From Corythoichthys intestinalis (Eukaryota; Chordata; Actinopteri; Syngnathiformes; Syngnathidae), in NCBI RefSeq assembly GCF_030265065.1, contig NC_080413.1:253001-317000 (forward strand): a stretch of 64,000 nt of DNA, in the 5' to 3' direction. Below are positions 45,229-56,600 of this stretch, piece by piece. Each line of letters opens with the position of its first letter. The first letter of the stretch is position 1. Made by a program: the position numbers and the translations under genes. A model generated the notes under the pieces. The model saw only the letters and a list, made by a program, of their open reading frames with translations. It had not been told where the DNA came from and made no database searches.

Positions 45229-46059
45229 TAACACATGACATTTACTTGGGTAACTTTTTCAGAAAAATGCAAAGACCCATGCCATACTTTGGACTTTCAT
45301 TTTTGTGAAGAAGAAACCCTACTCTTACTCCGCTACTGTGGGCTACACATTGATCCTCTTTCGACGTAGTGACTTTGAGATGGTGACAGTGGCTGTCTCA
45401 GATTCAACAATGAGACGTTGCAACAATAACTATTCTAACAATCAGATGGACCAATGTGTTTTCTCCACTAGAGGGCCTCATGCTCTTGGGACGGGTGATT
45501 TTTCATTGTTTTGTTATGGTCTGAATTCGATGATTTTGGTGTCCTCTTTTTGGCCTAATATGGTCATGTAAGCGGTTATAGTACACTATAATAATAAAAA
45601 AGTCCTGATTTGAACAAATCAGACATTGTAAGCAGTTACTCACAATCTCACTCATTACTCGTGTAATTCATTCTTTTCAACGAATAGTACTTTTTTTTTT
45701 ACTTTTACTTGAGTAATGCAGTATTATTTAGAAGTAACGCTACTCTTATTTCAGCCAAATGTTTGGCTACTCTACCCACCTCCGGTGGCAACTCATCTCA
45801 AATGGACTGGGCGAATGATAAACTCATTTGCAAAATGATGTCGCAGGGCTGGACGTCTATCATCGTCAATGGCACTTCAAATTTGAACTTCAAGCGTAAT
45901 ATCTAATGACACGTTTGTGACATTTGAGAGAATGTCATTCAATATTTGTCGTGACGGTGGACAAATTCTTTCAAGTATTTTTGCCATGAACTCACCTGTC
46001 GCTGCCCACAAAAGAGCTAAAAATGAGCGTCGATTTCTCTTGTATTTCATAAAACAGCC

Positions 46060-46115
46060 CAAAAACCTCGGTCAGCGTCAACCGACTAGGTTATGTCACG
46101 CTAACCGGAAGTAAT
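46060..46115 (-). promoter_or_regulatory. Possible cebpzos promoter / 5' exon
   Basis: Minus strand ACTTCCGGTTAGCGTGACAT, an ETS-type site like those at many nuclear-encoded mitochondrial gene starts, 1.9 kb upstream of the coding exon. The assignment is by motif and position only. Confidence 0.35.
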
Positions 46116-48277
46116 ATTGCAAACTACGGTAGCTCGGGCGTAAAAGTTGGAGACGCTTACTCAGACAAAACGCGTTTGATAGCATTCCAAAAGAATGGTT
46201 CATATTTAAGGTAAGGCATTAGCAAGAGTTGGATTTTATTTGATACTTTAGGGAAAGGCATTTTGCAACCTCTGCTTTCTTGGGAGTTTTCATTGCAGTG
46301 GTGCAATTTTGGTTTTAGCCAGCAGATGGTAGCCTTACTTTAAAATTGATGTTTCTCCTTCGTTCAAATCATTACGTTGTTGTTGTTGTTGTTGTTTTTA
46401 AAAAAAAAAAAAAAAAAAAACGCCCAAATAACTGGTAACATATTTTTGGTTTTCCAAAAATCACCTTGCAGACTTTTTTTTTTAAAAGCCTTACTATAAA
46501 TGATCTTTATTTTTTTTTTAGTTAAAAACGCATTCTTACCAATTTACTCCTATTTTTGGAAAATGACCATGTAAAGAAAGTCAAAACGCCTCTCTCGACC
46601 GAAATGATTTCCCCCTCGCATTTTCTACCGTTGATATTTCTAATATTTTCTACCACTGATATTTCTAATATTTCATTTCCAACCACATCTTATTTTTCTC
46701 TTAAAATGTAGAGGTTATTGGCCATTTTAACATCTGTTTTTCCACTTTATAGAAAATTCTCATGTTGTGCCCATTTAGGACACAATTCCGATTTTAAAAA
46801 TCTTCCACTTATGTTTTTGCTTTTAAGTAGATGCTAAATCATTACTGCCACTGACAGTGATGAAATCCGTTTCGGCGTCTTTCACTGCCATTGACGGTGT
46901 TGACGTCCAATCCAGTTTGACGATTGCTCCCAGTCAAAATGGATTGGATTAAAATACATCAAATAATACATCATCATCATAATTATTATAAATATTTATT
47001 TAAAAATAATTGCTTGGATCTGGAATGTCACTCATTTTTGCTCGTCGTATGAATGGTTCGGGTTTGATTTGGACTTTTTATGTCGGTTTCTATGTTGTCT
47101 CCTATGCGTTTGAAGTGTAGAATGCCATGACAACTGTGCGCGCGCGTGCATGCGAGGCCATTAAAAAATATTGAGGGGGAATAAATGCTTTAAAATGCGG
47201 AGGCTGCATGCCTTTGTATTTTTTTTCCCCCGTACATGCGTGCGTCTGCCTGCCTGCCTGTTTGTTTGCTCACTTCGACCACACATGCGCCAACCCACAC
47301 GTAGTCGTTATTTAGAAAAGGGAACACAAGTGACTAATCCTGAACAAGAAATGTATACTTTCCTTCATTAGTCTGATCAAATGAGCAAACATTTATCCAT
47401 TTATGCTCTAAAATCGTGTTTCATTATCGTGTTTCTTTTTGAATACATTTTAAACGTGATTAAAAATGTAATTAAATCAAAACACTCCAAAGTTGTTTTT
47501 TTGTTTTGTTTTTTTACTGGACGTGGATTGGACGTCTATCGCCGTCAATGGCAGTGAAAAACGATCACTCCATTACAGTCGTAATGGATTGAATGACAGC
47601 GAACGAGTTAAGATTTTGCTTTCAAGCAGATCAAGTTGATTAATAAAATAATAAGTCATAAAAATTATGAACACAATTCGAAAAATGAAAAATAATTCTA
47701 ACAACAATAAAATGAATTTAAATTTATGTGCGCACTGCGATTCAGGGTGTACCCGTATACTGCTCATGCATGGGCTCCAGCACCCTCCGAGACCCATGTG
47801 AGGACATGCATGAAAGATGGATCGTTTTTTATGGTGCAAATGATGAGCATCAGACATTAAAAAAGAAACATGAAACTTTGGAATGTCACTCATTAGCGAC
47901 CGTATATATACGCATAATGATGTCAAAGTATAATCCATTATCCTTGTCCTACATTGCATTACAAAAAAAAAAAAAAAAAATCTGATTGAAAGCATTTCCA
48001 TCGACTAAATCCAGGAGAAGAAAAATTCCTCATTTATTTCCAGTGGCACGCACAATGTATTCGTTCTTTGTTAGTTTGTAAATACTAACGTTTGACTAGA
48101 AACGGAAGAAAGATCCAATTGATTAATAATTGGGCGTCTTTCTCTCCTCCTTCTAGTCTTCCTCCTCCTCCTCCTCCTCCTCCTTCTCGCTTCTTTTTAA
48201 AGGCCACCCTGGCATCAGGTGCGCCACTCCAGACGGACAGGCAAGCAGACTCGCACAACTTTTCCTTTCCTTTTGCC
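46116..48277. other. Spacer upstream of nkx2.2-like gene
   Basis: AT-rich, with a GTT microsatellite and A run (46376-46417). Palindromic repeat copies lie at 46875-46950 (TTGACGTCCAATCCAGTTTG) and 47520-47605 (GGATTGGACGTCTATCGCCG TCAATGGCAG). A TCC-rich run lies at 48165-48185. No gene seen. Confidence 0.6.
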
Positions 48278-49026
48278 ATGTCTTTGGGGGGTTTCTCGGT
48301 GCGGGACATTCTGGACCTACCTGACGAATCTGCCGGTTGCGGTGCCGAAGATCAGGACGAGGTGCAGGAGGAGCTGTCACGTGAGCACACCTGACGTTGC
48401 GCTACACTAGAAATCCGAGCTGAAAACCTGTGACAAAACCCAACAAATCCAGCAAGGTTTTGCTGAATTTGTTGGGGTTTGATTTGTTCTTTCGGTGCTG
48501 TATCGCTTTTGGGGCAAATGGATTTCAGCAAAAGCACGCATGCAGTTCAAGGTTGCGCTTGCAAAAGCAGTCCCAAAACAGAACCAATCCCGCGCTGTGC
48601 AGGATTTAGGATGACGAGTCATGTTTTTTGTTTTTTTCTTTCGCAGCGCACGCGCGTCCGGGCGCGACCTCGAAGGCGTCCGGCGCGGCTTCCCGCGGCC
48701 GTAAGCGTCGCGTCCTCTTCTCCAAGGCGCAGACGTGGGAACTGGAGCGTCGCTTCCGGCAGCAGCGCTACCTGTCGGCCGTCGAGAGGGAGCGGCTGGC
48801 CGGCCGCGTCCGGCTGACGCCCAACCAGGTGAAGATCTGGTTCCAGAACCGCCGCTACAAGATGAAGCGCGCGTGCAGGGCCCGGCGCGGCCTGCACGAG
48901 GCGATGCGGCTGCACGCGCAGGCGAGCTGCCTCGCCTTCGCCTTCGGCCGGCTGCAGAGGATGTGCCTGCAGCGGGCCTTCCCCGTGCACGCGTGCGTCC
49001 TCCGAGCCGACGCCAACTGGACCTGA
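48278..49026 (+). CDS. Divergent NK2-class homeobox protein, nkx2.2/nkx2.9-like
   Basis: Homeodomain transcription factor, nuclear. Exons 48278-48380 and 48647-49026, split as in NK2 genes, 160 residues (human NKX2-2: 273). The N-terminal TN repressor motif is clear: [14 protein letters not shown]. The homeodomain begins [20 protein letters not shown] and ends [19 protein letters not shown]; Tyr54 of the NK2 class is kept, but residue 52 is Arg instead of the His usual in NKX2-2, and 43 is Asn instead of Thr. After the homeodomain comes a short Cys/Arg-rich tail ending DANWT; the NK2-specific domain (VPVLVRDGKPC-type) is absent. Probably a lineage-specific, fast-evolving duplicate (nkx2.2b is the best guess from the neighbouring nkx2.4-like gene and xrn2). 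The frame is fully open, so it looks functional. Confidence 0.85.
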
Positions 49027-49158
49027 GCCTCAAAAAGGGACACATGCATGCATGGAAATGATAAAGTTGCACTTTTCAATTGACTGACGTTGTATTGTCA
49101 CCTTTTTCTTTCATGTTTGTTTTTTCCCTAACTGATTTCCAATGCTGCTTGGAGCAGA

Positions 49159-49164
49159 AATAAA
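49159..49164 (+). terminator. Polyadenylation signal of the nkx2.2-like gene
   Basis: AATAAA 132 nt after the stop. Confidence 0.65.
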
Positions 49165-50482
49165 ATCGGACTAACCGTCAATTTGTCGACATTGTTTGAC
49201 TATGATTTATGATCACGCACTGACTCTGATTCGGTGACTATCATGGCGATGACTTTTGTTGTTTCTTATTCAGTAGTATATTTTTGCCATAATAAAAACA
49301 TTTATGAATCAATCAAATGTGAACCCAATCCAATTTCTAAGGGAATGCCTGCAGGTCAGTCAATGAAAATGAACAACTTTTTGGGAGAGTTCACATCCTA
49401 TATGGATTTGGGGCCAGTTCTGGGGTTTTTTCTCACTTCCTGTTGATTTTAGGGCATTTCCTGGAGCAATCATCTCAAATGTTCATTTGCCTCCTCCCAG
49501 TAAAACATGGATTGGACGTCCGGTGCCGTCATTGGCAGTCAATAAGTTCAATAACAGGCTTAAAATGAAATGGTGGGGAACAATATATTTCTTGTCAAAT
49601 ACGTTTCTGGAAGAAAGACGGAAGGCCATATCGGCGTGCTCTTATTTATTTTCATGTCAGGCTTCGGTTGTGCACGGTGACGGCGGGGGGTCAGTAACAT
49701 CAACCCCGCTGAAAGAACCCCCCTCCCTCCCTCCCATGCACCCTGCAGTCAGCAAGACGTCCTTGATGCGATCTGTGAGACAAACAAGAAAAGAAGACAT
49801 CGTTAGGACTTGAATGTTCCATCATCTCATTTTTTCATCTCATTGGTCAATTATGAAAACATTCAGTGATTCAGTGATGGTTTTAAAAAAAGCACAAAAA
49901 AACACCTTACCTAAAAATCGCATTGGTTTTTTTTGTATCAAAAATGAAAACAAATTATGGAAATAACGCCTTATTATATAGATTTTTTTTTTTTTTTAAC
50001 GTTTGTGCATAGTCATTTTTTTGGTTAACAACGACTATACATGGTAATTTAAAAAAAAAAACATGTCTACACGGGAAAAACGTCTTACTATGCTATGTTC
50101 GTTTTTCTGTGTTTATAAGTCAATCAATCAAAACACCCTTAAGTAAATAATGCATACTGTACATGGTGATTCTGGTCATCATTGCTGATGCAGTTCATCA
50201 AGCTGACGGCAGGTGGAAGCCGAGGCTTGATGGTGTTGCCATTATCGTCCAATGTGACGCCCACCGCGGTCGGTCATTGGCAGCCACCAAGTTAAAACGG
50301 TGGCTAAAAGTGGATTCGATGACACGACACATTTAACATATATGGATGCTTAAAGCACAAAGGCTAGTTTGATAGTTACTCATTATTTTTACGATGATCA
50401 GCTCACGTTATTTACTCTTATGCCTTTGGGGTTATTATTTTAGCTGAAGACGTGCAATTTATAAGATGATTAATTCTGTCAG

Positions 50483-50650
50483 TGCCACTGACAATGATAG
50501 ATGTCCAATCATGGGGTTCTTTTCTTCCTTCCGCTGTGATTTAAAAGGAGTTTGTCACTCCAATCCTTTTGAAGTGCACGGGTGACCGCGAATGAACGAA
50601 CGTTCCAGCCCTACCACTTCAAATGAATAGGCGCCGTCAATGTCAGCCAA
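50483..50650. repeat. Palindromic dispersed repeat, expanded copy
   Basis: GACAATGATAGATGTCCAAT at the left, then CACTCCAATCCTTTTGAAGT and GTGACCGCGAATGAACGAAC, CACTTCAAATGAATAGGCGC CGTCAATG at the right. Looks like one copy with extra sequence in its left arm, or two overlapping copies. Confidence 0.7.
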
Positions 50651-51169
50651 GAGCTAAAAATCCATTTTGTTGGCCAAAATACACCCTCAGACCAATATGT
50701 TTATCATTAGAATAAACGGTCAACGACAGCTAAGGAGTTAAAAAAAAAACATAATACATTTAGCCTATACAGTGTTTCCAGTTGTTTTAGTTTTTTGGGT
50801 AAAATGTAAATAAATAATAACAAAAAAAGTAGTCCAATTGGATTGGATTTTTATTACCGTCAACACCATGCAGCCAATGGTTTCTAACCATTAGATTTCA
50901 GGGGGGGAATTGCTGCCCGACTGCCACGAATCGGATGTTGGAACTCGAGGAACCTTCTGGAAACATTCATACAGCCAGGGTTTCTCCATCGCAGTCACCT
51001 GTCATTTTAAAAGTTAGTTGACGTCAAAACTGTCAACCGCTTTTCCTGGCCCCGCCCCGCCCTCTGCTTTCCCACGGGTGAGATACACGTCGTTCACGGC
51101 GGCGGCGGCCTAATCGCGAAGGAGCGGTGACGGGAAGGGAAGGGAAGGGAAGGGAAGGGGGGGTCCAGC

Positions 51170-52541
51170 ATGTCCGTAAGCCCCAGCAGACACTCTCGCA
51201 CCCCCTTCTCCGTCACCGACATCCTGCACGGCCCAATGGAGGACGTGTACCGCAGGTTCGAGCCGGGCCCTGCAGGTACCCTGTACCGCTACCAGCAGCA
51301 TCATCAACATCATCATCATCAGCAGCAGCAGCAGCAGCGGCACCAGCACCCGCCGCAACAGCAACTGCAACTGGCCGCCGCCGCCGCCGGGTCTTCCGGC
51401 GCCGCAGCCTACAACGTGCAGCACTTTTCGGGCTCTCTCAGCGGGGGGTTCTGCGGAGGCGGCGCCGCCGCCGAGATGACGGCCTACCAGGACGGCACCA
51501 GGGCGGCCTGGTACAGCGTGCCCGAAACAAGATACGCGCCAAGTTAGTTCATCACTTTTTTAATATTTCCAATCCACTTTTCCCCGTATTAAACAACTAT
51601 TTAAAGAAACAGAGGCAAGACACATTTGGCTGCATTTGTTCCCTCAAATTTGAGGAAGTTGAACTAGTTTAACTTTGGTAAACTAGTTTCCATTTTAAGG
51701 CACATTGAATACGTTTTTTTTTTTTTTTTTTGTGAATTAAAAAAAATTGCGGTAGCACTGATCATAGCTTATTATTACAGACATGTTTAAGTATGAAATT
51801 TTGCTCATCACACTCATAGAAAATATTGATATTTCGTTTACTTTCGTCAAAGGCAACAAAAGCAGAAAAAAGATGGTCATTTCTTGATCTTTTTTCATTT
51901 CTTCCTAAGCAGTTTTTTTGTCCTAAGTCAAGGTCATAATATTTTAAATCAAGCTGTGACGGATGAAATTTGATTTTCTAGAAGGCCAATTTAATATTAT
52001 TTTTGGATGCAATTATTAGCACGATATTCATTTTCTTGAAAATTCAAATTGAGAGCACAAAGATTATGGCCGTTTTGTATTTTTAGTTGTGCAGAAATGT
52101 CAAAGTGCATCTTCGCACATGAGACAATTCAAAACTGCATAAATGAGTGAAAATAGTTACAAATATTTAAAAGGCCATAGCGGCAGCCATGCACGCCGGA
52201 CATTGTTGCAACTGAAATAACTTGTTCGCGCACGCAGTCTCCCGGTTGGTGGGCTCCTGCGGCGGCGGCGGCGGCGGCGGGACGACGGCCTCGGACGGCG
52301 GCAAGTCGGCGTGGTCGGCCCCGCCTCGGCGGAAGCGGCGCGTCCTCTTCTCGCAGGCCCAAGTGCTGGAGCTGGAGCGCCGCTTCAAGCAGCAAAAGTA
52401 TCTGTCGGCCCCGGAGAGGGAGCACCTGGCCGCTCTCATTCACCTCACCCCCAACCAAGTGAAAATTTGGTTCCAGAACCACCGCTACAAGCTCAAGCGG
52501 CAAGTCAAGGACAAGGCGGCCGGCGGAGGCGGAGGAAACGA

Positions 52542-52572
<31 letters not shown>

Positions 52573-52776
52573 AACGACGGAGGCCAAAGACAGGCCGGCC
52601 CCGGCCGCACTTCGTCGTCCCAGGCTCCTCCGACGTTAGCCAAGGCCGCCAGGCCGAGTAGGCGAGACTCCGAGCCGGCACCGGAGCGGCCCGACGAGGC
52701 GCTACTCGACTACACCGGCGGCGGCGCGTTCGCTTCCTCGACGGGCTCCGCTTTGCTCTACGGGAGAACTTGGTAG
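51170..52776 (+). CDS. Divergent NK2-class homeobox protein, nkx2.4/nkx2.1-like
   Basis: Homeodomain transcription factor. Exons 51170-51542 and 52238-52776, 303 residues. The N-terminal TN motif is [20 protein letters not shown]; before the splice [18 protein letters not shown] matches the WYG..PDPRF..ISRFMG block of NKX2-1/2-4. The homeodomain [20 protein letters not shown] ... [20 protein letters not shown], followed by VKDKAAG, is of the NKX2-1/2-4 type, and the C-terminus ends LLYGRTW as in NKX2-1. Unusual: His/Gln and Ala runs in exon 1, a GD-rich low-complexity run after the homeodomain, Asn43 in place of Thr, and no NK2-specific domain. Convergence with xrn2 matches human XRN2/NKX2-4, so nkx2.4 (perhaps nkx2.4a) is the likeliest identity. 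Confidence 0.88.
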
Positions 52777-53659
52777 GCCGGAAGCGGCCCGATCACGTGA
52801 TTCGTTCGGATTAAGGACGTTTTTTTTTTTTTCTTTCTTCAAAATGGGGAAAATGTCATACTCTCGCCGTGATTTCAGCTTGATTTTTTTTGACGCTCGT
52901 CACACCTCATCCTCACATTGGCCGTCCTCGACGGCACTGGACGTCTAATCATGAACTGTAGACCCGCTAGTTCAAATGGAACGTCGGCTAGTGATCAACT
53001 CATTGGAAGACGGGGCGCACCTTGGCCAGAGGAAGAACAACTCGTTGAAGGCCAATCCATCTGAACTGGGAGGGATGGCGGGAAATGAACAAACGTTCAA
53101 ATGACCGGCGATAAACTCATTTCAATTGAAGCGTGAAAAGATCTTTAGCAATATGGTCGCCCTGAGGCCGTGTTGGGAGGGGCGACGACGCATTGACATT
53201 CAAATGCATTTCACCAGTTTTACTCCCGTCAAAGCATCTGATCACGGGTTCATTCGCTGCCACCACCAGCACCCTCCTGGCTCATATGGCTCGGACATCT
53301 AGTCACAATAAACCGATTGGTGGGAGCTAGGGTGCGCCTTTGATTTTCAACTCATTGGTTGCCATGGACGGCGATGGACATTTGGACGCCTGTACTCGTA
53401 TAAATAGTTGAGACGATCTTGTTAAAACATCTGGAGCTTTTATACTCACACAGGATGAAATTAATAAAATAAAATCACATGGCTTGTTCTTTTATTTGGA
53501 CAAGTTGGTAAAAGACGGTGAATCTCACAGATACAACATTGACCGATTAAAATTTTCATTGGACAAAATTGTTTTTTTGAATCAAAGTTTAAAAAAAAAA
53601 AAAAATTCATGCGACAACACGAGAATTAAAAAAAAACAAACAAAAAAAAAACAGGACGT
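52777..53659. other. Spacer between convergent nkx2.4-like gene and xrn2
   Basis: Palindromic repeat pieces crowd this interval (about 52925-53000, 53040-53120, 53175-53310, 53340-53385), including CGAGGCCAATCCATCTGAAC-like and CGACGGCACTGGACGTCTAA blocks. Poly(A) signals for the two genes face each other at 53463-53468 (+) and 53491-53496 (-). Confidence 0.6.
53491..53496 (-). terminator. xrn2 polyadenylation signal
   Basis: AATAAA on the minus strand, about 165 nt after the xrn2 stop. The + strand AATAAA for the neighbouring homeobox gene is only 28 bp away. Confidence 0.55.
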
Positions 53660-56600
53660 TCACTTCCAGGTGTATCTTCTGGACGGCGGTGGCGCCGGAT
53701 AACCGCCTCTGTTGTGGCTCTAAAAACATAAGAGAGATGAAAAATGATCAGCTTTAGAGCAGCATTTTATCCTGAAAGTACGTTTTAGTTCAATAAAAAG
53801 TCCTCTCCAACATGACGTTCAATTTTGGCAAATTGATCATTTCTGGCCTCAATTTCAACCAAAATATGTATTTTGAAAGTTATGTATAGTCAAACTTTTT
53901 ATTTTGAACAAGGAATACATAAAATGAGGGAGGATATCCCAGACTTTCTATTTTAGGCTCAATCTACATGCGCAAATACCAATGTATTTTCTACATGCAT
54001 GCACAAATGTTTTAGTCATAACGCACTGTTAGGACTCCAAAATGGAATGCCAGTAGTGACTTATTGGTCAACTCTTTGTCACAGATGATGAATTTTTGGC
54101 CTTGCAAAAATAAAAGCTACATTTTTGAAAACTGGAAATGAATGGGGCTTTACCTTGCATCCCAAAAAATGTTTTGCTTTGAGATGCAAGTCAATAGTGA
54201 ACAGACTTTTTTGGGCGGGTTTTAATTATGTAAGTTCATGAAAAAAAATTGGGTAGAGGAACTGAATTTTGGGACTAATAATAAAAAAATACAACCCTGT
54301 CACGCCTGAATTTTTGGAACATTTGTGTAAAATGTTGGAAGAGATTGGTGCCAAGATCATTTTAAAAAAACCTAGGTGGGATTACGGTTATTGCAATGAT
54401 CCTCAATACAAGTCGAGGCCCATTTTTTATTTTGGGTACCTGGTACTGCTGGCCGCGTTCGCCACGCCAGTCGCTTCGGTGTTGGTCGAAGTGCTGCCGG
54501 TAGCCCCCGCCGCCGCGACCGGCGTTGTGTTGGTACGCCCCCCGCTGCGACGGCTGGGCTCGGTCCCAGCCGTGACCGCCGCGATACGGCGACTGCTGAT
54601 GCTGCAATTGTTGTCTGCATAAACAGTCATCGAGTTAAAAGTCAGGGTCACCATCATGGAGGCCAAACTCAAAGAACAATCATCCCATCACCCAAAAATC
54701 TGCAGAAGCTGAACAACAAATATGTGAGACCACACGCTAAAATGTTATTACATTTTGGAGGCATGTCATTTTTTTAAAAAAACTTCCTTTTTACAAACAA
54801 CTGATTGACTGCCATTGATGGTGATAGACTGAAAAAGTTGAATAACTGACAAAGTTGAATATTTACAGTCTTATTTTTTCATTTGGTGGTTCATATATAT
54901 TAAAAAAATGAGATTTCAATTAAAAAAAAATGTTTAAAAGAAAAAAAGGAAAATAAAAAAAAAATATTGACAACGAACACAACGGTCGGGTGGATTGGAC
55001 ATCTATCGCCGTCATAGTGACCGACCGGTCACTATATCGGACTCACCGTGGAAAGTGAGGCTGAGGCCGGAAGGACGACGGCGTTCCCGTCGGGCCGGCG
55101 GATCGGGAATCTGCGCACGACAACAACAAAAAAAGCCGCGTCACAACAGGTTCTCTCCTCTTACAGTCTGTCGGAGGGGCCGCCGCTGCGTGTTTTTGTC
55201 GGGCGAATGAAAAACACCATTGAGGCCGCCTCCTCGAGTGCTTCGCTTCTATTCACAAAGACCCACTTGAGATAGTAGCCAAAGGCTTCCACCGTTGCCG
55301 TGGCGATGACCAGCTGCCCGTCCGTTGAGCCCCTCCACCTGCGCGCCAAGAAATACAAGGCGGGCGGGCGGACGGGCAGGCGCCGTCCGTGGACCTCGAC
55401 GATTGTTTTCATACTTCCTTAATCACTTGTTTATGAAGTAGAAATTGCAATTTGTGACAATTGCTCTATCGCAGGAGTCGGGAACCTTTTCGGCTGAGAC
55501 AGCCAAGAACACCACGTATTTTAAAATATAATTCCCTGAGAGCCATACAATATGTTTAAAAATACAAGTCATGTGTGCATTTTGTGTCATTTCAACACTT
55601 TCAGAATTCTTTTTATTAACATAGATATGCTGTTGCCAATCAATGATGAGGATTTCTTACTATTAATGCGACTTCTGGTGCTGTGTGGTATTGCTGATGG
55701 CTTTGTAGTCTGGTTGATACTTATGCACGGTGCACACCAAAATAAGTCGATTTTTTTTCTTTAGCGAACTCAGTGAAGGACTTGAATAAACCCTCCCCTC
55801 TTGCCGTCTGTCCCTTTCATAGTCAAAACCCTGCAATCACGCCAAACTGGGATAAATAGCTTACGTCTGTTGACTCATCCAAAGCGAGAGAAAAAAAAAA
55901 GTGCCGCATTTATGTCCTTATCTCTTGTTGAAAAGTACGATACTCCTGGTCTTTTTTTCCTTTTTGCCATCTTCTCAAAAGGGTTTCTAAAATTAAATGA
56001 CAACGCGGAAAACGAACCTGAAAACGAGGAACGTTTATTTCCTCATCTCACACACACGCGGACTATGCCGCTATTTTCGACAGCAAAATACGGCAAACCC
56101 ACTTGAACAGTGTCTCTGCCTCAACTGCGTGGCCTATGCAATCCACGCAGCCAATGGCATGGGACTTGGGGGTGTAACGTAGCACATCTAGGTTGCTATT
56201 TGATGACATCTAGTGCGAACTGCGGGAGTGTTGTCGGAGCATTAAAAAGTTAACGTGCGGCGCAAAAGTCACGTCTGCTTATTACTGCACAACACCAGCG
56301 TATGACCGTGGCCGTCTCGCGCAATGCGCATAGGAGTATAACGAAACGTTTAAAAAAAAAAAAAAAAAAAAAAAATTAAAGATTTGTCTGCGAGCCAAAT
56401 GCAGCCGTCAAAAGAGCCGGATCCGGCTCGCGAGCCATAGATTCAGACATCTGCTCTATCGGGTCCATTTGGAGGCATTTCCTGTTGATATCGTGTCACT
56501 TCCTGTTGATTTTCAGGTTGCAGATATGCTTGTCGTGTCAAACAAAAAAGGCTTCCATTTTGGGGTCATGAGGTCAAAGGTCACAAAGGAGTGTTGCAAT

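Larger units (their letters stand above)
44568..45784. mobile_element. hAT-like element inserted in the palindromic repeat
   Basis: Starts CAGAAGTGGGTAGTAACACG, ends TTGGCTACTCTACCCACCTC CG; exact 8-bp duplication GTGGCAAC at 44560-44567 and 45785-45792. Same family as 25353-27027. Carries a TIR element, which carries a SINE. Confidence 0.85.
44518..45870. repeat. Palindromic dispersed repeat split by a hAT insertion
   Basis: Left half 44518-44567 (GTTAGACGTCCAATCCATTT GAAGTGGAGGGGTGGCAAC) and right half 45785-45870 (GGCAACTCATCTCAAATGGA CTGGGCG ... GGACGTCTATCATCGTCAAT GGC). The target duplication GTGGCAAC lies inside its conserved centre. Confidence 0.85.
49027..51169. other. Spacer between the two NK2 genes
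   Basis: Only 2.1 kb. Palindromic repeat pieces lie at about 49505-49550, 50483-50650 (both arms plus GCGAATGAACGAACG) and 50833-50880. A run of GGGAA units (51133-51158) lies directly before the second gene. No other coding signal seen. Confidence 0.6.

Noticed and set aside
48278-49026. Idea that the nkx2.2-like gene is a pseudogene
   Set aside because: TN motif, splice sites, full homeodomain and polyA signal are intact and the frame is open; reduction alone is not decay.
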